A DNA stretch of 64,000 nt. It comes from Burkholderia lata (GTDB lineage Bacteria > Pseudomonadota > Gammaproteobacteria > Burkholderiales > Burkholderiaceae). The DNA lies in contig NZ_CABVQK010000015.1 of assembly GCF_902499335.1 (NCBI RefSeq), forward strand, positions 62,001 to 126,000. The letters run 5' to 3'. Shown here piece after piece: positions 15,974-24,548 of the stretch (position 1 is its first letter; every line of letters starts with the position of its first letter). The position numbers and the translations under genes were made by a program. The notes under the pieces were generated by a model. The model was not told the DNA's origin. It did not search any database and worked only from the letters and a program-made list of their open reading frames with translations.

Positions 15974-18900
15974 GCGGTCACCTCGTCAACCTTGTCGATG
16001 TCGTCGGCCTTGTCGGCCTTGCCTGTCTTGCCGCGCGAGAACAGGCCCGTCACCAGCACATAGAACAACGGCACGTAGAAAATGGCCAGGAACGTCGCGG
16101 TCATCATCCCGCCGACCACGCCCGTACCGACCGAGTGCTGGCTGCCCGAGCCGGCGCCGTTCGAGATCGCGAGCGGCAGCACGCCGAGCACGAACGCCAT
16201 CGACGTCATGATGATCGGGCGCAGCCGCAGCCGTGCCGCCTGAACGGCCGCCTGCATCAGCGACATCCCTTCTTTTTCGTACAGCTCCTTCGCGAATTCG
16301 ACGATCAGGATCGCGTTCTTCGCGGACAGGCCGACCGTCGTCAGCAGGCCCACCTGGAAGAACACGTCGTTCGTCAGGCCGCGCGCCAGCGTCGCAACCA
16401 CGGCACCGATCACGCCGAGCGGCACGACCATCAGCACCGAGAACGGCACCGACCAGCTCTCGTACAGCGCGGCAAGACAGAGGAACACGATCAGGATCGA
16501 CAGCGCATAGAGCGCCGGTGCCTGCGAGCCCGACAACTGTTCCTCATAGGACAGCCCCGTGACCGCCAGCCCGAATCCGTTCGGCAACTGCGCCGCGATC
16601 TTCTCGATCTCCTGCATCGCTTCGCCCGAGCTGTGGCCGGCTTTCGGCTGGCCCTGCAGTTCGACGGCCGGAATGCCGTTGTATCGCTCGAGCTTCGGCG
16701 AACCGTATTCCCAGTGCCCCGAGGCCACTGCCGAGAACGGCACCATCTGGCCGCTGCCGTTGCGCAGATACCATTTGTAGAGATCCTCCGGACCCACGCG
16801 CGCATCCGGCACGCCCTGGACGTACACCTTCTTCACGCGGCCGCGATCGACGAAGTCGTTAACGTACTGGGAACCCCAGGCGGCAGTCATCGTATCGTTG
16901 ACGTCGGCGATGCTGACCTGCAGCGCACGCGCCTTCTCATCGTCGATATCGATGTGGAACTGCGGCTCGTCGTTCATGCCGTTCGGGCGAACGTTTGCCA
17001 GCAGCGGGTTTTCATGCGCGAGCTTCAGGAACTGGTCGCGTGCCGCCATCAGCGCGCCGTGGCCCTGACCGTTACGATCCTGGAGATACACGTCGAAGCC
17101 CTGCGAGTTACCCATTTCCATGATCGCCGGCGGCACGATCGGAATCACGATGCCGTCCTTGATCTTTGCAAAGGCCGCGCCAGCGCGCTGCGCCAGGCCG
17201 AACACGCTCGTATCGCTACCCTTGCGCTTCTCCCACGGCTTGAGCGAGACGAATGCCAGCGCCGAGTTCTGCCCGCGTCCCGCGAAGTTGAAGCCGTTCA
17301 CGGTGTAGACCGACTCGATGACATCCGCCTCGTCCTTCAGCAGGTAGTCGCGCACCTTGGTCAACGCGTCTTCGGTCCGTTCCGCCGATGCGTTGCCCGG
17401 CATCTGGATCTGGACGAACAGCGTCCCCTGGTCTTCGTCCGGCAGGAAAGCCGTCGGAATGCGCGTGAACAGGAAGCCCATGCCGACCACGATCAGCAGG
17501 TAGATGACAATGTAGCGGCCCTTCTTGCGCAGGATCGCTGCGACTGCACCTTCGTAGCGGTCGGTCCCGCGGTCGAACGTCCGGTTGAACCACCCGAAGA
17601 AGCCCTTCTTCACGTGATGATCGGCATCGCCCGGCTTGAGCATCGTCGCGCACAACGCCGGCGTGAACACCAGTGCAACCAGCACCGACAGCGCCATCGC
17701 CGACACGATCGTGATCGAGAACTGGCGATAGATCACACCCGTCGACCCGCCGAAGAACGCCATCGGCAGGAACACGGCCGACAGCACCATCGCGATGCCG
17801 ACCAGCGCGCCCTGGATCTGTCCCATCGACTTGCTGGTCGCTTCCCGCGCGCTCAGCCCTTCCTCGGTCATCACGCGCTCGACGTTCTCCACCACGACGA
17901 TCGCATCGTCGACCAGCAGGCCGATCGCCAGCACCATGCCGAACATGGTGAGCGTGTTGATCGTGAAGCCGAACGCGGCGAGCACGCCGAACGTGCCCAG
18001 CAGCACGACCGGAACCGCCAGCGTCGGAATCAGCGTCGCGCGGATGTTCTGCAGGAACAGGTACATCACCAGGAACACGAGGATGATGCCTTCGATCAGC
18101 GTCTTGACCACTTCGTGAATCGACGCGTGAACGACCGGCGACGTGTCGTACGGAATGACGATCTTCACGCCCGGCGGCAGCAGCGCTTCCTGTTCCTTGA
18201 GCAGCTTCTTGACGGATTCCACCGTCTCGAGCAGGTTCGCGCCGGTCGCCAGACGCAGTGCGATACCGGCCGACGGCTTGCCGTTGTACATGCTCGAGAT
18301 CGAGTAGTTCTCCGGCCCGAGGCTCACGGTCGCGACGTCGCCGAGCTTGACCTGCGACCCGTCGGCATTCACCTTGAGCAGGATCTGCTTGAACTCGTCG
18401 GCGGTACGCAGGCGCACCTTCCCGATCACGGTCGCGCTCAGTTCCACGCCGCGCCGCGTCGGCAAACCGCCGAGCTGGCCCGACGACACCTGGACGTTCT
18501 GCGACCGGATCGCATTCGTGACATCGAGCGGCGTGAGCGAATAGCTGTCGAGCTTCGCCGGGTCGAGCCAGACCCGCATCCCGTACTGCGAACCCATCAG
18601 CAGGTAGTCGCCCACCCCTTTCGTTCGCAGGATCGGATCCTGGAGGTTCGACGCCAGATAGTTGCCGAGGTCGCCGCTCGACATTTTCCCGTCTTCGGAA
18701 ACGAGCGCCGCGACCATCATGAAGTTGATCTGGTACTTGACGACGCGAATCCCCTGCTGCTGCACTTCCTGAGGCAGAAGCGGCGTCGCGAGCGACAGCT
18801 TGTTCTGCACCTGGACCTGCGCGATATCGGGGTTGGTGCCCTGGTCGAACGTCGCGACGATCGTCATGCTGCCGTCGGCATTGCTTTCCGACGACATGTA

Positions 18901-19128
18901 ACGCAGCCCGTCGAGGCCGTTGAGCTGCTGCTCGATCGGCTGGACGACCGTGTCCTGAACCGTCTGCGCGGACGCGCCCGGGTAGCTGACCGTGATCGAC
19001 ACCGCGGGCGCCGCGATGTTCGGATACTGGTTGATCGGTAACGACCGGATCGCCAGATAACCGGCCAGCATGATGACGATGGCGATCACCCACGCAAAGA
19101 TGGGCCGCCTGATGAAGAACTGTGACAT
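15970..19128 (-). CDS. RND multidrug efflux pump, AcrB type (HAE1)
   Basis: 1052-aa inner-membrane proton-driven drug exporter, full AcrB length. It starts MSQFFIRRPIFAWVIAIVIM. The proton-relay aspartates are D407 and D408 in GLLVDDAIVVVENV, the same numbering as E. coli AcrB. FGGSTGVIYRQFSITI and the second-half LTTVGLSAKNAILIVEFAK are typical. Eleven bases separate it from the membrane-fusion gene upstream. Substrates cannot be predicted. It resembles AcrB/MexB/BpeB-type pumps more than the CeoB/MexF type, judged from its N-terminal wording; that is an impression. Confidence 0.97.
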   Translation of the reverse strand: MSQFFIRRPIFAWVIAIVIMLAGYLAIRSLPINQYPNIAAPAVSITVSYPGASAQTVQDTVVQPIEQQLNGLDGLRYMSSESNADGSMTIVATFDQGTNPDIAQVQVQNKLSLATPLLPQEVQQQGIRVVKYQINFMMVAALVSEDGKMSSGDLGNYLASNLQDPILRTKGVGDYLLMGSQYGMRVWLDPAKLDSYSLTPLDVTNAIRSQNVQVSSGQLGGLPTRRGVELSATVIGKVRLRTADEFKQILLKVNADGSQVKLGDVATVSLGPENYSISSMYNGKPSAGIALRLATGANLLETVESVKKLLKEQEALLPPGVKIVIPYDTSPVVHASIHEVVKTLIEGIILVFLVMYLFLQNIRATLIPTLAVPVVLLGTFGVLAAFGFTINTLTMFGMVLAIGLLVDDAIVVVENVERVMTEEGLSAREATSKSMGQIQGALVGIAMVLSAVFLPMAFFGGSTGVIYRQFSITIVSAMALSVLVALVFTPALCATMLKPGDADHHVKKGFFGWFNRTFDRGTDRYEGAVAAILRKKGRYIVIYLLIVVGMGFLFTRIPTAFLPDEDQGTLFVQIQMPGNASAERTEDALTKVRDYLLKDEADVIESVYTVNGFNFAGRGQNSALAFVSLKPWEKRKGSDTSVFGLAQRAGAAFAKIKDGIVIPIVPPAIMEMGNSQGFDVYLQDRNGQGHGALMAARDQFLKLAHENPLLANVRPNGMNDEPQFHIDIDDEKARALQVSIADVNDTMTAAWGSQYVNDFVDRGRVKKVYVQGVPDARVGPEDLYKWYLRNGSGQMVPFSAVASGHWEYGSPKLERYNGIPAVELQGQPKAGHSSGEAMQEIEKIAAQLPNGFGLAVTGLSYEEQLSGSQAPALYALSILIVFLCLAALYESWSVPFSVLMVVPLGVIGAVVATLARGLTNDVFFQVGLLTTVGLSAKNAILIVEFAKELYEKEGMSLMQAAVQAARLRLRPIIMTSMAFVLGVLPLAISNGAGSGSQHSVGTGVVGGMMTATFLAIFYVPLFYVLVTGLFSRGKTGKADKADDIDKVDEVTA

Positions 19129-19139
19129 GCGCGCTCCGA

Positions 19140-20300
19140 CTAGCTGCCGTTTGCCGTGGACGGCGCGGCGATGCGCGCGTCACCCAGGTCGACATGGACG
19201 TTCGTCGCGGGTGCCACGACGACCTTCATGCCGGGCTGCAGTTTCTGCACGCCTTCGGTCACCACGCGTTCGCCCGCATTCAGCCCGGAGCGAACGAGCC
19301 ACGTATTGCCGACCGTCCGGTCCACCGCGAGCTGCTTCAGTTGCACCTTGCCGTCGGCACCGACGACCCAGGCCACCGGCGTGCCCGTCGTATCGCGCGT
19401 GATGCCCTGCTGCGGCACCAGGATCGCGTCCCGCTTGATGCCCTCGTCGAGCTTCGTGCGCACGAACATGCCCGGCAGGATCTGGTGATCCGGATTCGGG
19501 AACTGGGCACGCAACGTCACCGAGCCTGTGCCTTCGTCGACGCTGACTTCGGAGAACTTCAGCGTGCCGCCATGCGCATACGACGTGCCGTCCTCGAGCA
19601 ACAGCCCGACACTGGCGGCCCCTGCGCTGACGGTCTGCAACTGGCCGTCGGCAAGTTCCTTGCGCAGTCGCAGCATGTCGGACGACGACTGCGTCACGTC
19701 GACATAAATGGGATCGAGCTGCGTGATGACGGCCATCGACTGCGCCTGGCCGTTCGTGACCAATGCGCCTTCGGTCACGAGCGAGCGGCCGATGCGCCCG
19801 GCGATCGGCGCGTAGACCTTCGTGTAGTCGAGGTTGACCTTCGCGGTATCGAGATCAGCCTGCGCCTGGCGGTACGACGACACCGAGTCGTCGTACTGCT
19901 GACGGCTCACCGCGTTGTCGGCAAGCAGCTTTTCATTGCGCTCGGCGAGATGCTGCGCCGACACCAGCGCGGCACGCGCCTTCTCGTACGCGGCCTTGTA
20001 CGGCGCATCGTCAATCTGGTAAAGCTGCTGCCCCTGCTTGACATCCTCGCCTTCGACGAAGAGCCGCCGCTTGATCACGCCGTTGACCTGCGGGCGCACT
20101 TCGGCGACACGCCACGAATTCGCGCGACCCGGCAACAACGACTTGAGCGTGATCTCCTGCGGCTGCAGCGTGACCACGCCGACCTCGGGGACGGCCGCCA
20201 CCGCGGCTTCCTTCTTCTGGCATCCGGCGACGGCCATCGACCCGACCACGACACACGTCGCAAGCAAGGCGCTTCTCTTGGGAATGATCATCCGGTACAT
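19140..20300 (-). CDS. RND efflux membrane fusion protein (AcrA family)
   Basis: 386-aa periplasmic adaptor linking pump to channel. The lipoprotein signal ends AVAGC, Cys27. Lipoyl half-motifs are ANSWRVAEVRPQVNGVIKRRLFVEGEDVKQGQQLYQID and VYAPIAGRIG, with a coiled-coil hairpin between them. The start at 20300 has GAGGG upstream; the open frame further upstream is Arg-rich and not family-like. First gene of the operon 20300-14525. A 6-bp dyad at 20538-20553 lies in its upstream region. Confidence 0.95.
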   Translation of the reverse strand: MYRMIIPKRSALLATCVVVGSMAVAGCQKKEAAVAAVPEVGVVTLQPQEITLKSLLPGRANSWRVAEVRPQVNGVIKRRLFVEGEDVKQGQQLYQIDDAPYKAAYEKARAALVSAQHLAERNEKLLADNAVSRQQYDDSVSSYRQAQADLDTAKVNLDYTKVYAPIAGRIGRSLVTEGALVTNGQAQSMAVITQLDPIYVDVTQSSSDMLRLRKELADGQLQTVSAGAASVGLLLEDGTSYAHGGTLKFSEVSVDEGTGSVTLRAQFPNPDHQILPGMFVRTKLDEGIKRDAILVPQQGITRDTTGTPVAWVVGADGKVQLKQLAVDRTVGNTWLVRSGLNAGERVVTEGVQKLQPGMKVVVAPATNVHVDLGDARIAAPSTANGS

Positions 20301-20537
20301 ACAACATCCCTCACTGTTCGTTTCATGTTTCTCACTCTCAACGTTGCGAATCCGGCCGCCACGGGGGAAGCCCCTCCGTGCGCCGGGCTGAACGACAAGT
20401 CCGGTTCGTCTATCGATATGGGCGCCTGCCCGCCGCATCCGCCATCGCGACATGCATACGATCTGCCGCGCGCAACCTCGAATCGGCAAGCTGCACCGGA
20501 TTCGACGATTTCTGCGCGCAGCATGAATCCCACCCAT

Positions 20538-20553
20538 TCAGTAGGTGTACTGA
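20538..20553. promoter_or_regulatory. Putative operator upstream of the RND operon
   Basis: Dyad TCAGTA-GGTG-TACTGA (6-bp perfect arms, 4-base spacer) about 240 bases upstream of the membrane-fusion start. On the minus strand it sits next to TTATAGAT, a possible -10-like element. Candidate binding site of the TetR repressor at 13763; unproven. Confidence 0.35.
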
Positions 20554-20775
20554 TCTATAAGAAAGGACGTGAGCGGTCCCGGACATCCCGCCCGCTCACG
20601 CACCACCCTTCGCAACGATTCACCCGTGCAAATGACGCGTGCGATGCGACGGGGCATCCACCCGACGTGGCGGGCATGCAACCCGGGTTGACGGGCGCCT
20701 GTCGTGCCGGGGGCGGAAACACAGCGCGCCGCGCGCTATCCGTCCCCGATGGCCGGAATCCTCATGGTCGAATTT

Positions 20776-20795
20776 TATTCATCACTTGTTGATTT
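20776..20795. promoter_or_regulatory. Dyad site A, related to the dyad at 21160
   Basis: TATTCATCACTTGTTGATTT, an imperfect dyad in an AT-rich patch. It matches the perfect dyad at 21160-21179 at 16 of 20 positions. The shared core and spacing suggest two binding sites for one regulator. Confidence 0.45.
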
Positions 20796-21159
20796 AATGC
20801 GATGGTAGGGCATCCGTCGTGACGCTGTCAACCGTTCGATCGTCAACCATGCGATCGACGGTACGCTCGTGGCGGCGTCAGGCCAGGCACCAGGCGGCTC
20901 TTACGAGGAGGAACAGGCCGCAGCTAGAAGTGCCGCTCAGATCGAGGTAACGAAACACCAGATGCTCGTGCAGATGGGGAATTTCAGCGATTGAACCGCC
21001 CGGATGAACGGTCGACATCGAATCCGGCACGCGTGTCGACAGGATTACCGCCCGCCCATGACGCCGGCTCGATCGACGCGATAACACGCAGTGGATGGCA
21101 TGACGATGTGAAGCGGTCGCGGGCATGCTTCACGCAGGATCATTTTTGCGATATCATTT

Positions 21160-21179
21160 TATTCAACACATGTTGAATA
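21160..21179. promoter_or_regulatory. Dyad site B upstream of LysR gene
   Basis: Perfect dyad TATTCAACA-CA-TGTTGAATA, 9-bp arms, 108 bases upstream of the LysR start at 21287. It lies in a sharply AT-rich patch next to a GATATCATTTT stretch that could hold promoter elements. Likely an operator for the LysR protein itself or for the nearby TetR regulator. Confidence 0.55.
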
Positions 21180-21286
21180 TTGTTGGCAGACGATGCCGAC
21201 GACCGTTCCCATGCACAAGCCGCGCCCATCGATTGAAAGGTGCGACATGCCCGGGACGGAAACGGCGCCTGAACCCGGAAAGCGAA

Positions 21287-22237
21287 ATGGACAAACTTCA
21301 ATCGATGCGGTCGTTCGTACAGGTCGTGAACGACGGGAGCTTTATCCGTGCGGCCACCCGCCTCGGCATCTCTCAAATGATGATCAGCCGTCGCGTCAAC
21401 TGGCTCGAGGAACAACTGGAAAGGCGCCTGCTCGTCCGCAGAACGCGGAGTGTGTCGCTTACGGATTTCGGGAAGACGTACTACACGCGTGTCAGCGGCA
21501 TTCTCGCGAAGCTCGACGAAGTCGAGCACGCGGTATCGGTGCCGACGCAAACGCCGTCCGGAACCCTGCGCGTAGCGGTCTCCGTCGGCCTGTCGCTGCG
21601 GCACCTGTCGTCGTGCCTGCGTGACTATTGCGATTCGTATCCGGAGGTACTTCCGGTCCCCGTGCTGGTCGATCGCCCCGTCGATCTGGTCGCCGACGGA
21701 TACGATGCCGGCATCGTCAACCTGTCGTCGTTGTCATGCACGAGCCTCGTCGCACGCGCAGTCTTCAGCGCGCCGCTCATCGCCGTTGCATCACCCGGCT
21801 ATCTTCAGCGGCGCGGTGACCCGACGCGCCCGGAGGAGCTGGCCGAGCACGCGTATCTCGCGATCTCGGGCCCCCACCGCGGAAAATCCGAGCTTCAACT
21901 GGACAGTGCCGACGGCACCGTGACGGTCACCTGCAACCCGGCCTTCGTGGCCAACAATATCGATTTCCTGATGCAGATGGTCCTGTCGGGCGCAGGAATC
22001 GCGTTGATTCAGCCCGCACTGGTTCAACGGGAACTCGAGCAAGGCACGCTGAAGCGCGTCCTTCCGGATCACTGGGCGCCCGCGCCGACGTTCGGTATCG
22101 TCTACCCCAGCCGTCGCCACTTGCCCGCCAAGGTACGAACCTTCATCGACCATCTGCTGGCGACGTTCGACGAATCGGCAACCGCACCGCACTGCCCCAC
22201 ACCGGCGCAATACCAGGCCACCGCGGCTGTTGCGTGA
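21287..22237 (+). CDS. LysR family transcriptional regulator
   Basis: 316-aa LysR-type regulator. HTH: MDKLQSMRSFVQVVNDGSFIRAATRLGISQMMISRRVNWLEEQLERRLLVRRTRSVSLTDFG in pieces over residues 1-62, then the inducer-binding domain ending near KVRTFIDHLLATF. The recognition helix reads SQMMISRRV rather than the usual SQSAVSRQI, but the fold is clear. The start at the MDKLQ ATG has GGAAAG upstream. Convergent with the TetR gene at 22273; upstream lies the dyad at 21160. Confidence 0.9.
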   Translation: MDKLQSMRSFVQVVNDGSFIRAATRLGISQMMISRRVNWLEEQLERRLLVRRTRSVSLTDFGKTYYTRVSGILAKLDEVEHAVSVPTQTPSGTLRVAVSVGLSLRHLSSCLRDYCDSYPEVLPVPVLVDRPVDLVADGYDAGIVNLSSLSCTSLVARAVFSAPLIAVASPGYLQRRGDPTRPEELAEHAYLAISGPHRGKSELQLDSADGTVTVTCNPAFVANNIDFLMQMVLSGAGIALIQPALVQRELEQGTLKRVLPDHWAPAPTFGIVYPSRRHLPAKVRTFIDHLLATFDESATAPHCPTPAQYQATAAVA

Positions 22238-22272
22238 CAGCCGCTGCCCGCCCGGCATCCTGACGCGCCAGG

Positions 22273-22932
22273 CTATCGCAGCAGCCCCATTGCGATATCC
22301 AGCACACCTTGCTTGAATTTTTCCGGTTGCTCCGGCAGCGTTGAAAACTTCTCGAGCACGTGCCCGTAAGAGATCGTATTGCTGATCGAATTCACGATCA
22401 TCGCGTGCAACAACTCGGGATCGTGAGGCTTCATCTTGCCGGCTTCGATTGCATCCTCGAGAAGCGGAATGAGTGCGTCGCGATAGGGGCTGATCAATCT
22501 TTCCACGAGTACGTTCAAGCGCTCGCCGTGCTCGGTCGTGGCAGTCGAAAGAAACATGCCGATATCCGGATTTTCGAACACGCTGTCGGTAAGGAGTGTC
22601 AATGCCTGCCTGATCCGTTCGATCGGCGACATCCGGCTGTTGCGCAACTGGTTCGTGGTCTCGATCAACTGCGCCAGCTGCGCGGCCAACTGGTCGACGA
22701 CCGCGGTCCACAGCCCTTCTTTCGATCCGAAATGATGTGCCATCAATGCAGGATCGACGCCCGCGAGACCCGCAATCTCCCGCACGCTGGTGGCAGCGTA
22801 GCCCTGCTTGGCAAACCGCTGTCGCGCACATCGCAGCAGCGAATCGAAACCCACATGCGCAGTGCCGGACGGGCGCCCCCTGGTACGTTTGGCAGTGGGC
22901 TGGCGCTTGGCCGAAGTATCGGAGCTGGGCAT
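22273..22932 (-). CDS. TetR family transcriptional regulator
   Basis: 219-aa TetR-type repressor with a basic N-terminal tail (KRQPTAKRTRGRPSG). The HTH is YAATSVREIAGLAGVDPALMAHHFGSKEGLW. The ligand domain contains ETTNQLRNSRMSPIERIRQALTLL. Lies 128 bases downstream of the truncated porin on the same strand. Target unknown. Confidence 0.9.
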   Translation of the reverse strand: MPSSDTSAKRQPTAKRTRGRPSGTAHVGFDSLLRCARQRFAKQGYAATSVREIAGLAGVDPALMAHHFGSKEGLWTAVVDQLAAQLAQLIETTNQLRNSRMSPIERIRQALTLLTDSVFENPDIGMFLSTATTEHGERLNVLVERLISPYRDALIPLLEDAIEAGKMKPHDPELLHAMIVNSISNTISYGHVLEKFSTLPEQPEKFKQGVLDIAMGLLR

Positions 22933-23060
22933 GCTGGAATAGCGTCGAGGGCGGGAAGATGTCGAAGTATACCAAGCGCATGTTGAGCGCCCAAGGCGAT
23001 GATCGCTCGAACGCGCCGCGATCGCTCACCCGGACATCCCCGCCACGCCGCCCCCACCGT

Positions 23061-23625
23061 TCAGAAGAAATGCCGGATACCGATATCCGCACCCACGGTC
23101 GTCCCCTGGACCCCGTACAGCGCCCCGTCGGCCGAAATACCGGTATTCATCGTGCCGTGGTTGTTCACGACAGCGACTTGCGCGTAGAGCGCGGTGCTTT
23201 TCGAGAGGTTGTAGGTGGCCCCGGCGGCCCCCATGATGGAATGATTCGCCGTGTGGTTCCGGTCACTGGTGAAATAGATTCCGCCGTTGAGATTCAGCTG
23301 CGGCGTGACATAACTGTCGAGCCCCGCACTGTAGACGTTGGAATCGTACGATTGCGCCACCTTGTAGTTGACGAACTGCGCCTTCGCCGTGACGGCGCCG
23401 AAATTGTAGATTGCGCCGATCGCGCGCCCCCAGAATGCGACCGTTGTCGGGACCGGCGTCGACACGGTACCGCCACTGTTGCCGGAATAGACTCCCGCAC
23501 TGATCAGGAGATTGCCGACCGTGTATTTCAGGCTCGCCGAATACTGACGGTCGGCCTGGAAATTGCCGGCTGCTCCACCCAGTGCCAGCATCGCCTTGCC
23601 CTGCAAGCCGGCGATGGTCGGGCTG
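23061..23625 (-). pseudogene. C-terminal fragment of a general porin (OmpC/OmpU-like)
   Basis: Reading on the minus strand from about SPTIAGLQGKAMLALGG through alternating-residue beta strands (YSASLKYTVGNLLISAGVY, ALYAQVAVVNN) to the terminal IGIRHFF, whose final Phe is the BAM sorting signal. This is the last roughly 185 residues of a Burkholderia-type 16-strand porin normally near 360-390 aa. The N-terminal half and signal peptide are missing. At about 23,615-23,625 the sequence switches to an SDR gene on the other strand. No start of its own; non-functional. Confidence 0.75.
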
Positions 23626-24069
23626 GTGGCCTTTCCCGGCAGCGGCCTGTACAACGCGTCCAAGTTTGCGCTGGAAGGTTTCACCGAGGCGCTGCACCAC
23701 GAGGTCAAGCCGTTCGGTATCCGCGTGACGCTGGTCGAGCCGGGCGCGTTCCGCACCGGCTTCGCGGGCAGCGCGGCGATGAAGGCCGAACACCGGATCG
23801 CCGCCTACGCGCCGCTGGATGCCGGGATGGACGAGTACTACACCACGCAGAACGGCCAGCAGATGGGCGACCCGGTCAAGGGCATGCAGGTGGTCGTCGA
23901 CATGGTGGCTGACGACACCGCGCCGGTTCGCCTGATGCTGGGCGAGGACGCCTACCAGCTGTGGGACGGCGCCGTCGCGTCGCGTAACCGCGATCTCGGC
24001 GCATGGCGCGCACGTGGCGAGGACACGGCTATTCCGGGCGCAGTGAAGAACACCGCTCAGGCTCTCTGA
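23614..24069 (+). pseudogene. C-terminal fragment of an SDR
   Basis: 152 codons on the plus strand: GLVAFPGSGLYNASKFALEG (YxxxK active site kept), RVTLVEPGAFRTGFAG, and APVRLMLGEDAYQLWDGAV, ending TAQAL. The Rossmann cofactor half (about 150 residues) is missing. Closely parallels the intact SDRs at 24549 and 25462, which share KFA(I/L)EGW(T/S)E, VEPGAFRT and RLMLG(R/A)DA. An internal ATG at 23614 exists, but a cofactor-less SDR would be inactive. Joined head-to-head with the porin fragment. Confidence 0.75.
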
Positions 24070-24491
24070 GAGATTTGAATCCTGCCCGGCCGATTCGCGA
24101 ATGCGGGTGCCGGCAGGGTCGACTCGCCATGCCGATCGCCTCGGGGCGGCGTCCCGGCGGGTTGTGCGATCCGGCGCACGACGTCAAAGCGATCATCGAC
24201 GGCTACACCGCGTTTTCATTCGCGTCGCGAAAAACCGGTGCGCTGCCTCCCGTCGTCAAGGCGCTGCCGTATGTCGCAGTCGACATATCGACGACGCACC
24301 TGATCGAGCCGGGCGTGCGCATTCAGACGCGCAATCCCCTTCGCTATCGCGCAACGCTGGCGCAAGTGCCGCAGGTCATGCAACGCGTGCGCTGCGTCGA
24401 CATGCAGCGCTCTTTGCCGGATGTCCGTCACTTGCAATCCGCTACGCCTGCGTCGGTTTGACCGGCGGAATTCCTGCCGGTCATCCTGACT
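24070..24491. other. Region without an assignable gene
   Basis: The plus-strand frame 24114-24461 stays open and gives partly protein-like wording (DVKAIIDGYTAFSFASRKTG, NPLRYRATLAQVPQVMQRV), but it has no clear start, ribosome site or recognised family. It may be another gene remnant in this rearranged stretch. Confidence 0.3.
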
Positions 24492-24530
24492 GAAGAGGGG
24501 CCGGTCGACCACATCGACCGGCCCCTCTTC
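24492..24530. terminator. Strong bidirectional-type hairpin
   Basis: Perfect 17-bp arms, GAAGAGGGGCCGGTCGA and its complement, with a 5-base loop (24509-24513), 18 bases past the stop of the SDR at 24549. No long T-tract follows, but the stem is very stable and is placed to end transcription from both sides. Confidence 0.6.
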
Positions 24531-24548
24531 CTTCGCACTGCGAGCGCG

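Larger units (their letters stand above)
20301..21286. other. Long non-coding region between efflux operon and LysR gene
   Basis: Nearly 1 kb with no frame that shows family motifs or a convincing ribosome site. It contains three dyads (20538-20553, 20776-20795, 21160-21179) and two AT-rich patches near 20,770-20,800 and 21,140-21,185, consistent with divergent promoters. A small regulatory RNA cannot be excluded. Confidence 0.5.

Noticed and set aside
15907..19041. Long plus-strand open frame of 1044 codons
   Set aside because: It lies antisense to the AcrB-type pump and is His/Arg-rich without motifs; a GC-skew shadow of the real gene.
20878..21126. Possible 82-aa minus-strand gene
   Set aside because: No ribosome site or family features; it lies inside the non-coding region with regulatory dyads.
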